Below are positions 7,008 to 14,961 of a stretch of DNA of 23,038 bases, one piece after another. Under the pieces are notes generated by a model. The model was not told where the DNA came from, did no database searches, and saw nothing but the letters and a program-made list of their open reading frames with translations. The stretch is from the IMG/VR virus record IMGVR_UViG_3300044638_002512, positions 1-23,038 of that record; one strand, 5' to 3'. Position numbers and translations under genes: made by a program. The stretch comes from a virus. Numbering within the stretch: the stretch's first letter is position 1; the number at the start of each line of letters is the position of its first letter.

Positions 7008-8220
7008 TCTTCACCTCCACATTCCAATAGCGTCCGGTGGTAGCCACGGGACTGGTTGCGCTGTAGCCCTTCGACGCGACCCGCCGCCCGAAATCGCGGG
7101 CAAGGTCTGCGTCCTCAAACGAAATCACGAGCGTATCGCTGCCGACCTGCACGGCCCGCCATCCGCCGTCCGGCATCGCCTTCGCCGCGAGCAACTTGCC
7201 GAGCATGGGCGACTTGCTCGCCTCGGCAAACGCGCCGCGCTCAAGGCTGGATGCGTCGAAGGTGTCGGGCTGGCCGGGGCGGGCGAAGCCTTCCCGCATC
7301 AGATAATCCTCAATGTCACCGATAGCCCGGTTTCGCTCACTGACATTCTTGCTTGTGGATGCTGTGCGAATCGCCTTCTGCAAGCCTGCTCCAGCATTGC
7401 CGCCGATTGATTGCGCGGCCCGCATCATTTCCTGCGCGGCCTGCTTCCCTCTCGCAGTCCCAAACTCTTCGTAGAGAACTTGCACATACGCCGCAATGGT
7501 GTCCATGCCGGAAAACTTCTCCTCGCCACCCGCTGCGTTCTTCATCGGCACACAGTTCGGCACGGTCTTGCCGTCCTTCTGCTTCGTGCCGACAGGCTCG
7601 TAGCCCTCCCAACACGCGCCCTCCATGTCAAACCGCTCGGGCTGGCCGGGGCGGGAAGCCTTTAGCCCCTCTGCTGCGTAGGCAATAGCATCTCTCATCG
7701 ACGAGAACATTCGGTGGGTGTTGAACCCCGAAACGCCTTCGATGCTGGCAGTCCAGCCCCATCCTCCAAGGCGCGACCATCCCTTGTTCAAAACTCCGGA
7801 AACTGGCTTTCCGTTGATTGTTGCGGAAAAGTTTCGTTCGTCTTCATTGCTCCCCTTGCCAATCTTGATATCGGAAATCTTCGCAAATCGCTCGGGCTGG
7901 CCGGGGCGGGAATGCGCGTCCACGCGAACGTGCGATATTGCTCCAGAGGTCAAAACAACATACTTGCCACCCTGATAAATCCGCAGATCTCCCTTACTAT
8001 CTACCTTGAACAAGGGCGTGCCCGATGCCTTCCACTTTGCATAGTTCTTGGGCGTAATGACCGTGCTTTTCATCATGTTGGAGAGATACACCGTTTTCCC
8101 GGCTGCAAGTGCTGCTTCGATCTTGTTCAGCACCGTCTGACCAATCGATGCCTGCGATGATTCCTCAAACCGCTCGGGCTGGCCGGACTTGCCGAAGTAG
8201 AACTTGTCTTCTGTGTTCAT
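6997..8220 (-). CDS. Modular head-region protein with four RPGQPERF linkers (407 aa)
   Basis: Four copies of a linker divide this 407-aa protein into modules: SGQPERF at 12-18, SRPGQPERF at 104-112, SRPGQPERF at 189-197 and ARPGQPDTF at 313-321. Module A (19-103) has GKTVYLSNMMKSTVITPKNY; module B (113-188) is strand-rich with WSRLGGWGWTASIEGV; module C (198-312) begins ACWEGYEPVGTKQKDGKTVP and NCVP, a small motif seen in other phage head proteins, then a helical part; module D (322-407) is alpha/beta with GGWRAVQVGSDTLVISFED. The start ATG overlaps the MuF stop (ATGA). Catalytic motifs are not visible. A minor head or internal capsid role is inferred from position. Modules A and B have lower GC than C and D, which suggests they were acquired separately. 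Confidence 0.7.
   Translation of the reverse strand: MNTEDKFYFGKSGQPERFEESSQASIGQTVLNKIEAALAAGKTVYLSNMMKSTVITPKNYAKWKASGTPLFKVDSKGDLRIYQGGKYVVLTSGAISHVRVDAHSRPGQPERFAKISDIKIGKGSNEDERNFSATINGKPVSGVLNKGWSRLGGWGWTASIEGVSGFNTHRMFSSMRDAIAYAAEGLKASRPGQPERFDMEGACWEGYEPVGTKQKDGKTVPNCVPMKNAAGGEEKFSGMDTIAAYVQVLYEEFGTARGKQAAQEMMRAAQSIGGNAGAGLQKAIRTASTSKNVSERNRAIGDIEDYLMREGFARPGQPDTFDASSLERGAFAEASKSPMLGKLLAAKAMPDGGWRAVQVGSDTLVISFEDADLARDFGRRVASKGYSATSPVATTGRYWNVEVKNGK
7265..8186 (-). repeat. Dispersed direct repeat coding for the RPGQPERF linker
   Basis: A near-identical DNA block occurs at 7265-7283, 7633-7656 and 7889-7911, with a shorter version at 8171-8186. The plus-strand core is CTCGGGCTGGCCGGGGCGGG. 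Copies are 230 to 370 bases apart and always in the same reading frame. Related but diverged versions code for RPGAKDKM and RPGEKDTM in the next gene (near 6690 and 6470). Confidence 0.85.
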
Positions 8221-9275
8221 CGTTTGAATCCGGGGTCGGGGTACTCGCCTCTGTCGATGATGCGTTGCCGTGCTGCGTTATATCGCGCAAGTGCCTTCCG
8301 ATCTAGCGTTTCGTCCTCGCGCACGAAACCCATCTCGCGGGCCTCGTCAAAGGTCACGGGCGTTAGCGCACCTCGGCAGTTGAAGCCGTTGGGCGGCACA
8401 AGCCCCTGCCGCTTGAAGTCCGCAGCCGTGGCGATATAGCCGTCCATCTGCCAATGGCTACCGGGGTTTCGGCTCTGCCCTCTGCGCCGGTAAACGCCAC
8501 CCGGTGCACCGCGCGTCCGGCTGTCGTGAATCTCGACTAGCCGCAGCAGCGGTGCCCACCGGGCCACGGCAGGCTTGTCCATCACCTCGGCGGTCGCCTC
8601 GTTGTACGCCGTCGCCGTGTTCGTACGGTAGACCGTTTCCAGCCGCGCCGTGGTCATCCCGATGATGCCTTCGACCTGCGCCCGCCGGATGAAGCCCGAC
8701 AGCCCCCCCGTCTTCAGCCCAGCCGGAATCGCGCTTGTTTCGATGCTGCGGGCGATGAGGTCGCGTAGCCGGGTCGCCTGCGCCGCCGTCGCGCCCTTGA
8801 CGCGGAAAGAGCCGTCTAGCGTGTCGCGCAGGGCCTCCAGTCGCTTCGTGAGGTCGCGTAGGGCCGTGCGGCTCTCCGTGCTTGCGATGCGGTCTGCAAG
8901 CCGCTGCATCTCCCTGCGGATGCGCCGTGTCTCCGACCACGAACGCGGGATGCGTCGCCGGAACGCTCGCAGGGCTTCCCAGAACACTCCCGGCTCAAAG
9001 CCGACCTCAACCGTAAGTTCCGCGAACGTGTCCGGCTTCTCGTCCGGCCATTCCTCCGGCTCCCATTCGTTCCCCTGCTGCTTCGTGGCCGCGTAGGCGC
9101 GCGCCTGTCCCGCAAGTACGGTTAGGGTCAGCACTTGGCTCAACGCTTCGCCGTACCGCTCCCACGCCTCGGCAGCGTCCTCCGGCTCCTCGCGCACCTG
9201 CGCAGCAAGGGCGGCGCGATACCACCGCGCTACCTCGCGCAGACCGCGCTTGTAGATTCGGTCGAACTCCGTCAC
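8217..9275 (-). CDS. MuF-like minor head protein
   Basis: This 352-aa protein follows the portal gene with an ATGA overlap. The C-terminal 160 residues show the phage Mu F-like head morphogenesis domain: RLETVYRTNTATAYNEA, then LVEIHDSRTRGAPGG, SHWQMDGYIATAADFKRQGL and PPNGFNCRGALTPV, including the conserved histidine and cysteine of the domain. The N-terminal half is a basic helical region rich in R/E (SETRRIRREMQRLADRIAST). Members of this family are minor capsid proteins attached to the portal, needed for head assembly or ejected with the DNA. Some carry toxin domains at the C-terminus; here nothing follows the domain except a short tail (ERGEYPDPGFKR type ending), so no toxin is visible. 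Confidence 0.85.
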   Translation of the reverse strand: MTEFDRIYKRGLREVARWYRAALAAQVREEPEDAAEAWERYGEALSQVLTLTVLAGQARAYAATKQQGNEWEPEEWPDEKPDTFAELTVEVGFEPGVFWEALRAFRRRIPRSWSETRRIRREMQRLADRIASTESRTALRDLTKRLEALRDTLDGSFRVKGATAAQATRLRDLIARSIETSAIPAGLKTGGLSGFIRRAQVEGIIGMTTARLETVYRTNTATAYNEATAEVMDKPAVARWAPLLRLVEIHDSRTRGAPGGVYRRRGQSRNPGSHWQMDGYIATAADFKRQGLVPPNGFNCRGALTPVTFDEAREMGFVREDETLDRKALARYNAARQRIIDRGEYPDPGFKR

Positions 9276-11248
9276 TTGCGGCGGCGGGCCTTGGGCTTGG
9301 CAGCCTTGGCCTTACGGCCACGCTTTGCGGCTACGCGCTTGCGTCCGGGCTTGGAGTGCAGTTCCCCGCGACGCTTCATCGACAGCGCGATAGCCACGGC
9401 TTGATCCTGCGGGTAGCCCTCGTCGCGCAGCAGCGCGATCTTGCGGCTTACCGCATCATCCTTCGCGGCCTGCGTGTCCTTGCCTTCGGCCTTGTCGAGT
9501 TCCTTGTCCTTGCGCTTGGCCCATGCCCTGCCGGGATCGCCGCCCCACAGAAGCCACGCGATGTAGCCCGCTGAATCCTCGCCCCAGCCCTCGCCCTGCT
9601 TGTCCACCTCGTGCCGAGCAAAGTACGAGTTCATGCGTCGCACCGTGGACGGCGAGAGCGTCTTGCGGTTCGACAGGTCACGCGCCCGAGCCACGCCGAC
9701 TTCCGTGCCGCCGCGCCCGTGCTTCTTCCGCAGTTCCAGCCCGCGCTTCGCTGCGTTCGCCATCTCCTCGGTCGGGGTCAAGTCCACGTCCGACAGAGCG
9801 AACTTGTCCTTGGCGAACGGGGTCGGCTCCTCCGCCTCCGGCTCGCCTGCCATCGGCCCAATGTCGAGTCCGCCGATGCCGCCCATGCCTCCCTCGGCAG
9901 GGGCCTGCAACACGGCTTCGTCATCCTCCGGCTCGGCCAGACCAAGCACCTTCCGCGCCTCGCGCTCGCTGACGCGGCCACCCAACTTCGTGAAGGCTTC
10001 GATGGCCTTCATGTATTCATCCGGGTTCGGCTTGCTCACGCTGAACGAGAACTGCGGCGGGGTTCCATCGTCGCCGAAGTTGAACCGATAGAGCGGCGTG
10101 ACGATTTCGCGCGTGATCGTTTCCCCGAGCGCGTTGGCGATGTAGGTCAACTGGCGGTTGAGCGTCTGCGCGTGTTGGTCGCCGATCGAACTGCCGAGTC
10201 CGCTAGTGACCGCCTGCGAAGTGCCCGTCTGGCCAAGGATCACTTCCTTGATGTTCTCGGTGAGATACTCCACCATCTTTGCGAAAGCCTCGGCATTTCC
10301 GCCGTTCGGCTCAAGGATCTTGATGTCGTAGCCCGCATCCGTGCCGTCGCCGTTCTTCGGGATCAGCACCGAGACATCGCCGAGCAAGTTCTGCATGGCC
10401 GTTTCCATGTCGGCCTTCGCAGCGTCGTTGCCCACCGGGTAGTTGCCCACCCGGATGCCCATGCTGTATCGCTCAATGTAGGTCGCCCAATTCTGTAGCG
10501 CGGCCTGCTTGAGCGACCAGTAGTACCACACGAGGTCGCGCATACCTCGACCGAGATAGGCATTCTCGGCCTCGTATGGATCGTCGAAATCCACGCCCTG
10601 CGGCTGGTAGGTGTGGAGCGCGATCGTGCTGCGCTGCTCGTCATCGAGCGGCAGGACGCGGCTATCCCAGCCGATCACCGTGCCATTGATCTTGTCCGTG
10701 TCCGGGGCTGCGCCGCCGATGGTCTGCGTGTAGTAGCGCGGGCCGACCTTCAGGCCGAGTTGCCCGAGTTCGGTCATGGTCAGGCTGTCACCGTGGATCG
10801 GCAGCCAGTCGCGCAGGTACACGGTTTCACCATGCTTGCCGAACACCATGTTCACCGCGCTGCGCCCGTACCAGAGCGCATCCAGCAAGTGCCGCATGAG
10901 GTCGGTAAATCGCGGCGTGTTCTTCAGGAGTTTGTTGATGAACGCGGCCTGCTCGGTCGCGTCCTCATCGCCCTGCATATCGGCGGGGCATTGCACCGCC
11001 CACTCCGAGCAAGCGACCGAGAGTTGCAGCATGAGCAGCGGCCCCATGATGTCGGGGTCGTAGCGCATCTGCCGCTGTAGGTTCCGATCCTTGCGGAACG
11101 CGAGCGAGCCTTGGCGAAGGATCTTGTTGACCGAGAGGTAGTACGAACGCTGCATCTCGACAGGCGTGACAAGTGCCTGAAAGACGGGCGCGGCTCGCAC
11201 CATGTCTGCTGCTTGAGTCTGGTTCGCTTCGCTGTTGAGTTCGTTCAT
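9272..11248 (-). CDS. Portal protein (DUF935 / Mu gp29 type) with extra C-terminal modules
   Basis: A 658-aa protein. Residues 1-440 match the DUF935 portal pattern: RDPDIMG-type segment (MRYDPDIMGPLLMLQLSV), ALWYGRSAVNMVF, WYYWSLKQAALQNWATYIER with YSMGIRVGNYP, VILGQTGTSQAVTSGLGSSI and QLTYIANALGETITREIVTP. The portal forms the dodecameric DNA entry channel and docks the terminase. Residues 440-480 are an acidic, glycine-rich linker ending FAKDKFALSD. Residues 486-580 form a helical module with LRKKHGRGGTEVGVARARDL and SAGYIAWLLWGGDPGRAWAK, and 600-630 another with RDEGYPQDQAVAIALSMKRR. The last 28 residues are almost only Lys, Arg and Ala. The two modules occur in other phage head proteins, as I recall; their role is unknown. 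Confidence 0.88.
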   Translation of the reverse strand: MNELNSEANQTQAADMVRAAPVFQALVTPVEMQRSYYLSVNKILRQGSLAFRKDRNLQRQMRYDPDIMGPLLMLQLSVACSEWAVQCPADMQGDEDATEQAAFINKLLKNTPRFTDLMRHLLDALWYGRSAVNMVFGKHGETVYLRDWLPIHGDSLTMTELGQLGLKVGPRYYTQTIGGAAPDTDKINGTVIGWDSRVLPLDDEQRSTIALHTYQPQGVDFDDPYEAENAYLGRGMRDLVWYYWSLKQAALQNWATYIERYSMGIRVGNYPVGNDAAKADMETAMQNLLGDVSVLIPKNGDGTDAGYDIKILEPNGGNAEAFAKMVEYLTENIKEVILGQTGTSQAVTSGLGSSIGDQHAQTLNRQLTYIANALGETITREIVTPLYRFNFGDDGTPPQFSFSVSKPNPDEYMKAIEAFTKLGGRVSEREARKVLGLAEPEDDEAVLQAPAEGGMGGIGGLDIGPMAGEPEAEEPTPFAKDKFALSDVDLTPTEEMANAAKRGLELRKKHGRGGTEVGVARARDLSNRKTLSPSTVRRMNSYFARHEVDKQGEGWGEDSAGYIAWLLWGGDPGRAWAKRKDKELDKAEGKDTQAAKDDAVSRKIALLRDEGYPQDQAVAIALSMKRRGELHSKPGRKRVAAKRGRKAKAAKPKARRRK

Positions 11249-11251
11249 AGT

Positions 11252-12679
11252 TCAAGATCCATAGAGCCTCCACAGTTTCGGGCGATTGCTCGATACCGTG
11301 GTTGGCTTTGCTTGTGGATCATAACGGCGGGTTCTGCCATGCTGTAGCAAATCGACCACCGCATCTACGGTGTCATCATGCTCACCAGCAGGGAAAGCGA
11401 CCATCTCATCGCGGATTGGCTCTTGGGACGGTTCGAGCCTGCCGTCCGCTCGGCATCGAAGCCGGAGCCGCCCTTGCTCGACCATCGGCTGCGCCTCGCT
11501 GGCTCGCGTCACCTTGTCCTTCGTCCGGGCAATCTTCAGCACGGGGATGCGCGTGGACTGTGCGAGTTGCTGGCAGAGGCCCGCTTGCGGCCCATTTCCT
11601 TCCGCGAGGATCTGCGAAACGCCTAGCCGCTCGCAGGCATCCACCGCGCGTCGCATGAAGTCGGGGAAGGTGGCCTGCACCCGCAGGCATTCAAGTACCC
11701 AGCAGTTCGCGTCCTTGTCGATCAGCGCGATAACGCAAACGCTGTAGTCGCCGGATTCGTCCCGCTTCTCGGTGAACGCCCAGTCGATCGCCGCGACCAC
11801 GCGCCCGTTGTTCTGCGCGTACTCCGATGGGTCGTTCGCGTAGAAGCCCGCTTCAATCCACTCGGGCCGGAAGATCAGGCTGTCTTGGCTGATCGGGATG
11901 AGTTCATAGGCGCGGGCGTATCCGAGCGGCCCCATCTCGCGCCTCTGGCTCTCCAGCACCTCGGGCGTAAAGACCTCGCCCCACGGCGACTCAAAGCCCC
12001 TGCACGGCTTCCAGAACAGCGTCCCGTCCTGCTCGGCTGATCGCTTCCAATCTGCGGTTAGGTCATCGTTGTGGTAGGGCGTGAACAACCGCCATGTACG
12101 CGGCTTGCCTGCGCTGAAGTCCCGCATTGGCAACCAGTTATTGCGCCACGCCTCTTTCACCTTGGCCCGCTCGGCTGGCACAAGGATCGAGTTTCGCAGG
12201 TCGCATACGTCATCGCCGCAGAGCAAGTCCGCGCGTCCGCCTGCGCGACCAAAGATGTTTGCCGCCTGCATCGTGGCATCGCGGTGCATCGACGGGGACT
12301 TCACCACGATCTCGTTGCTGCCGTCCGTGGACGGGTCAGGCTTGACCATCTTGATGTCGGGGAACACGATGCCGTAGACCTCGGAGCGCATGATCTGCAC
12401 CACCATGCGGATCTGTTCTTGCGCCTTCGCTACGGTCTGCCCGATGTGCTTGATGCGGATAGACGGGTTCCGGCCAATCTCCCACGCCTGCCGGATACCC
12501 AACTGCACCGACTTGCCGTGACCACGCGGCATCCCAATGGCGGCATCGCCGTGCTTCGATAGGTGCGCCTGCATCGCGGTGTGCAAGCCCGACTGGCTGA
12601 ACCCAAGCCACTCCGCGAATACGTCCGGGCATTCCCTCGCGGCCTCGGCTATCGCCTGCTGGTCAGGATCGAGTTTCAT
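11252..12679 (-). CDS. terL: Terminase large subunit
   Basis: The 475-aa protein has the full motor and nuclease layout. Walker A is PRGHGKS at 51-57, Walker B is LLCGDD at 152-157. The C-terminal RNase H-like nuclease has AIDWAF with D299, then D311 in ESGDYSVCV, an acidic AEGNGPQAG at 359-366 and EHDDTVDA at 433-440, giving the metal-binding acids. It cuts concatemeric DNA and pumps it into the prohead through the portal. The gene overlaps the preceding one by 17 bases and lies 3 bases before the portal gene. Arrangement with a DUF935 portal and MuF protein resembles the Mu-type head module. Confidence 0.93.
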   Translation of the reverse strand: MKLDPDQQAIAEAARECPDVFAEWLGFSQSGLHTAMQAHLSKHGDAAIGMPRGHGKSVQLGIRQAWEIGRNPSIRIKHIGQTVAKAQEQIRMVVQIMRSEVYGIVFPDIKMVKPDPSTDGSNEIVVKSPSMHRDATMQAANIFGRAGGRADLLCGDDVCDLRNSILVPAERAKVKEAWRNNWLPMRDFSAGKPRTWRLFTPYHNDDLTADWKRSAEQDGTLFWKPCRGFESPWGEVFTPEVLESQRREMGPLGYARAYELIPISQDSLIFRPEWIEAGFYANDPSEYAQNNGRVVAAIDWAFTEKRDESGDYSVCVIALIDKDANCWVLECLRVQATFPDFMRRAVDACERLGVSQILAEGNGPQAGLCQQLAQSTRIPVLKIARTKDKVTRASEAQPMVEQGRLRLRCRADGRLEPSQEPIRDEMVAFPAGEHDDTVDAVVDLLQHGRTRRYDPQAKPTTVSSNRPKLWRLYGS

Positions 12680-13076
12680 CCGTGCCGAGTCTACGGGCGA
12701 TGATGGCCCGCGCCCGCGCGGCTACCTCCGGGCTAATGACCACGCGCTCGGTGGCTTCTCCATCGTCCAGCCGCTCCATCTTGTCGAGTGCAATCGCTGC
12801 GTTGATCTTGTCCCGCGCCATCGCGGCCAGCACTTCGGCGGCTCGTAGGCGGTCGCGTGGCTGTGCTGCGTCGTTTGCAAGGATTCGGGCGCAGATACCC
12901 GGCGCGGCTCGCCAGACGGCTTCCGGTATCTCCCAGCCGTGGTTCACGGCCTTCTGCAACAGGCGCAGGGCCGACCGCTGCCGACTCTCCGGCTCATCCA
13001 GCACGGAAGGGGGCTGGTCTACCGGCGGCGGCTCAATCGGCTCGTTGGGCTTTGGTTTGGCCCGCTTTCTATCCAC
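12663..13076 (-). CDS. Terminase-adjacent protein, possible small terminase subunit
   Basis: This 137-aa protein starts with GTG at 13076 (AAGG 8 bases upstream), overlapping the methyltransferase end by 8 bases. The first 30 residues are Pro-rich and charged (KPKPNEPIEPPPVDQPPSV). The rest is helical: RSALRLLQKAVNHGWEIPEA, PRDRLRAAEVLAAMARDKIN and an ending with VVISPEVAARARAIIARRLG. It lies directly before terL, where small terminase genes usually are, but I see no clear DNA-binding helix-turn-helix and do not recognise the family. A packaging role is inferred from position only. Confidence 0.55.
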   Translation of the reverse strand: MDRKRAKPKPNEPIEPPPVDQPPSVLDEPESRQRSALRLLQKAVNHGWEIPEAVWRAAPGICARILANDAAQPRDRLRAAEVLAAMARDKINAAIALDKMERLDDGEATERVVISPEVAARARAIIARRLGTDETRS

Positions 13077-14241
13077 GCTGCGCCTTCTTGCCCGTTAGGG
13101 TTTCCCACCGCTTCACAATGACATCGCAGTAGGCGGGGCTGATCTCCATGCCGTAGCACTTGCGGCCAAGTTGCTCGGCGGCGATCAACGTCGTGCCCGA
13201 GCCAAGGAACGGATCGTAAGAAAGCCCTTGCGGAGCGGTGCTGTTTCCCATCAAGTATGCAAACATCGTCACGGGCTTCATGGTTGGATGTTCTTCGCTT
13301 CGACTTGGTCTATCGAATCGCAGAAGCGTTGTTTGCTTTCTATCGCTGTACCAACCGTGCGCGGCTCCATCTTTCCAGCCGTACAAACATGGCTCGTGCT
13401 GCCATTGGTAATCCTGTCGCCCCATCACCAGAACATCCTTTGTCCAAATCAAGCACTGCCTAACAGTCTGATCGCAGTCCTTGACCGCACCGCGAAAGTT
13501 GTATCCCTCGCTGTCGGCGTGGAAGATGTAGAAAGATGCACCGGGCTTCATCGCATCGAATGCTGCCTTGAAACAGGCAAACAGGAACTTTCTAAACTCC
13601 ACATCGCCCATGCTGTCGTTTGCAACTTTCAGCGCGTCTTTCGTCTTGCCCGTGTAATCGACGTTGTATGGCGGATCGGTCAGCATCAAATCGGCGCGCT
13701 GTCCGTTCATCAGCCTTTCAACATCCTCTCCCTTCGTGCTGTCTCCGCAGAGCAAGCGATGCTCGCCAAGCAGCCACAGGTCGCCCGGTTTCGTGATGGG
13801 ATCTACCGGAGCCTCCGGCACCTCGTCCTCCTGCACCTCGACCGTGGCTTCGGCCAGCGCAGCGATTTCCTTCTCGGTGAAGCCTGCCGCCCGCGCTAGT
13901 TCTTCGTCCTCGATCTGCAACGCGGCCAACTGCTGCGCGAGCGCGTCATCGTCCCACTCGGCCAGTTCCGCCGTACGGTTGTCGGCGATGGCGTAGGCGG
14001 TCGCCTCGCTGCCCTGCAACGCCGTGCGGACGATGTTGATGTGATCCCAACCCAAAGCCTTCGCGGCCATAACCGTGCCATTACCGGCGATGATGATGCC
14101 CTTGTCGTTGACCAGCACGGGCCGCTGCTGGCCGAACCGGGTCAGGCTCGCCTTGATCGCGTCAAGGTTGTTTGCGGGATGCCGCCGGACGTTGGCCGGG
14201 TCGAGCGTCAAGGTGTCGATCTTCACGCGCTGTGTTTGCAT
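13069..14241 (-). CDS. ParB-like domain / beta-class DNA methyltransferase fusion
   Basis: I take ATG at 14241, giving 390 aa; longer upstream reading lacks sense. Residues 1-95 are a ParB/sulfiredoxin-like domain (VRRHPANNLDAIKASLTRFG, VLVNDKGIIIAGNGTVMAA with the G-N-G patch, AYAIADNRTAEL). Residues 150-390 are an amino-methyltransferase: LLCGDST, catalytic DPPY at 189-192, then a region up to about 325, then SYDPFLGSGTTLIAAEQLGR with the AdoMet-binding FLGSGT and GMEISPAYCDVI. Motif IV before motif I makes it the beta class (N6-adenine or N4-cytosine). Such fusions are common in phages next to terminase and protect phage DNA from host restriction, or act in regulation. No restriction enzyme gene is nearby. 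The ATG lacks a good SD and sits behind a hairpin. The middle part has lower GC. Confidence 0.88.
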   Translation of the reverse strand: MQTQRVKIDTLTLDPANVRRHPANNLDAIKASLTRFGQQRPVLVNDKGIIIAGNGTVMAAKALGWDHINIVRTALQGSEATAYAIADNRTAELAEWDDDALAQQLAALQIEDEELARAAGFTEKEIAALAEATVEVQEDEVPEAPVDPITKPGDLWLLGEHRLLCGDSTKGEDVERLMNGQRADLMLTDPPYNVDYTGKTKDALKVANDSMGDVEFRKFLFACFKAAFDAMKPGASFYIFHADSEGYNFRGAVKDCDQTVRQCLIWTKDVLVMGRQDYQWQHEPCLYGWKDGAAHGWYSDRKQTTLLRFDRPSRSEEHPTMKPVTMFAYLMGNSTAPQGLSYDPFLGSGTTLIAAEQLGRKCYGMEISPAYCDVIVKRWETLTGKKAQRG

Positions 14242-14254
14242 GGCAGAAATGCTA

Positions 14255-14278
14255 CCGCCCCCACGGAAGCAGGGGCGG
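14255..14278 (-). promoter_or_regulatory. Hairpin in front of the methyltransferase start
   Basis: The minus strand holds a 7-bp perfect stem CCGCCCC / GGGGCGG with a 10-base loop, ending 13 bases before the ATG of the methyltransferase. The only purine-rich stretch that could serve as SD is inside the stem. It is the same stem sequence as in the leader of the ERF gene, with another loop. It could lower translation or act as a weak terminator behind the 45-aa gene; there is no U tract. Confidence 0.45.
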
Positions 14279-14302
14279 CGGCACCGAACAATCCTTTGTC
14301 CG

Positions 14303-14440
14303 TCAGTCCTTCTTACCGGGAATCCATCCGGCGATCTTCGACAGCGGGACGAGATGCCCGCCGATGTAGCCGATTGCAAAGGCGGCCACGGCTCCCCACA
14401 CACTTCCGATCAGACTCTCAATGCTCGCAAGCGTCATCAT
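14303..14440 (-). CDS. Small one-TM membrane peptide (45 aa), holin-like candidate
   Basis: A short gene, easily missed, with a strong SD (AAAGGAG) 8 to 9 bases before ATG ATG at 14435-14440. The 45-aa product begins MMTLASIESLIGSVWGAVAA. It has one hydrophobic segment at about 10-33 with several glycines, and ends with GWIPGKKD. It starts 2 bases after the lipoprotein gene. A short hydrophobic protein with a basic tail beside a possible spanin could be a holin or holin regulator, but no endolysin is recognisable in the window. The GWIP-K ending echoes GWIPKPK in the upstream lipoprotein. Confidence 0.7.
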   Translation of the reverse strand: MMTLASIESLIGSVWGAVAAFAIGYIGGHLVPLSKIAGWIPGKKD

Positions 14441-14442
14441 GG

Positions 14443-14961
14443 TCAGACTCCTTTCGCGTGAGATTGTACCGCGCGTCTGTACGCGGCGTCGAACTCGGCA
14501 TCCTGCGCCCTCATGGCAGCAATGGCCTCCCTCGTAGTCTCTGGCCGCGCGTCATCGACGGCGGCGGCAAGCAGGCTAGCCGCACGGGCCTTCGGCTTGG
14601 GAATCCAGCCCAGCGCAGCCCGGACGGCCCCAAGGATGCCGGATGCCGTCAGCAGCCACACGGCGGCGGCTCCGGCGGCGGCAATGGCAAGCCAGCGGAT
14701 CAAACCAGACCACCACGGTTCACGATCTACCACGCCCGGTAGCGCGGCGTGAATCGACTGCGTGGCCTTCCCAATCGCTACCGCCTCGCCCGCAATCGTC
14801 GCCGCGTCCGCAATCGTTTCCGGCTCCGCAGACCGCTCACCGATGCGGATAGCCAGCGCGTGAATCGTGCCTGCCCGCTCCCCGATCCCATTGGCCTCGA
14901 CTGCGATCCGCTCCGACGCGGAGCAGCCGACGAGGAGCAGGCAGGCGAGTGCGATTCTCAC
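14443..14961 (-). CDS. Lipoprotein with an internal TM segment, candidate unimolecular spanin
   Basis: I choose GTG at 14961, which overlaps the upstream stop (GTGA), because it puts a lipoprotein signal at the very start: MRIALACLLLVGCSAS, lipobox LVGC with Cys13. The 172-aa protein then has an Ala/Ile/Glu-rich helical region (residues 18-75), a second hydrophobic stretch LIRWLAIAAAGAAAVWLLTA at about 87-106, then LGWIPKPKARA and a helical charged tail. A lipid anchor at the N-terminus plus a TM further on is the layout of unimolecular spanins, which fuse outer and inner membranes at the end of lysis in Gram-negative hosts. The long C-terminal tail after the TM is not typical. Without an adjacent endolysin this stays a hypothesis. 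Confidence 0.65.
   Translation of the reverse strand: MRIALACLLLVGCSASERIAVEANGIGERAGTIHALAIRIGERSAEPETIADAATIAGEAVAIGKATQSIHAALPGVVDREPWWSGLIRWLAIAAAGAAAVWLLTASGILGAVRAALGWIPKPKARAASLLAAAVDDARPETTREAIAAMRAQDAEFDAAYRRAVQSHAKGV

Noticed and set aside
7265-8186. CRISPR-like repeat array
   Set aside because: Repeat spacing is 230-370 bases, inside one coding frame, and the repeat codes for a protein linker.
8217-9275. Toxin domain at the end of the MuF-like protein
   Set aside because: Only a short tail follows the MuF domain; nothing resembling a polymorphic toxin.
14234-14310. Small TTG-start ORF behind AAAGGA in the methyltransferase leader
   Set aside because: About 22 codons through the hairpin and into the methyltransferase; no sign of coding selection and a rare start codon.
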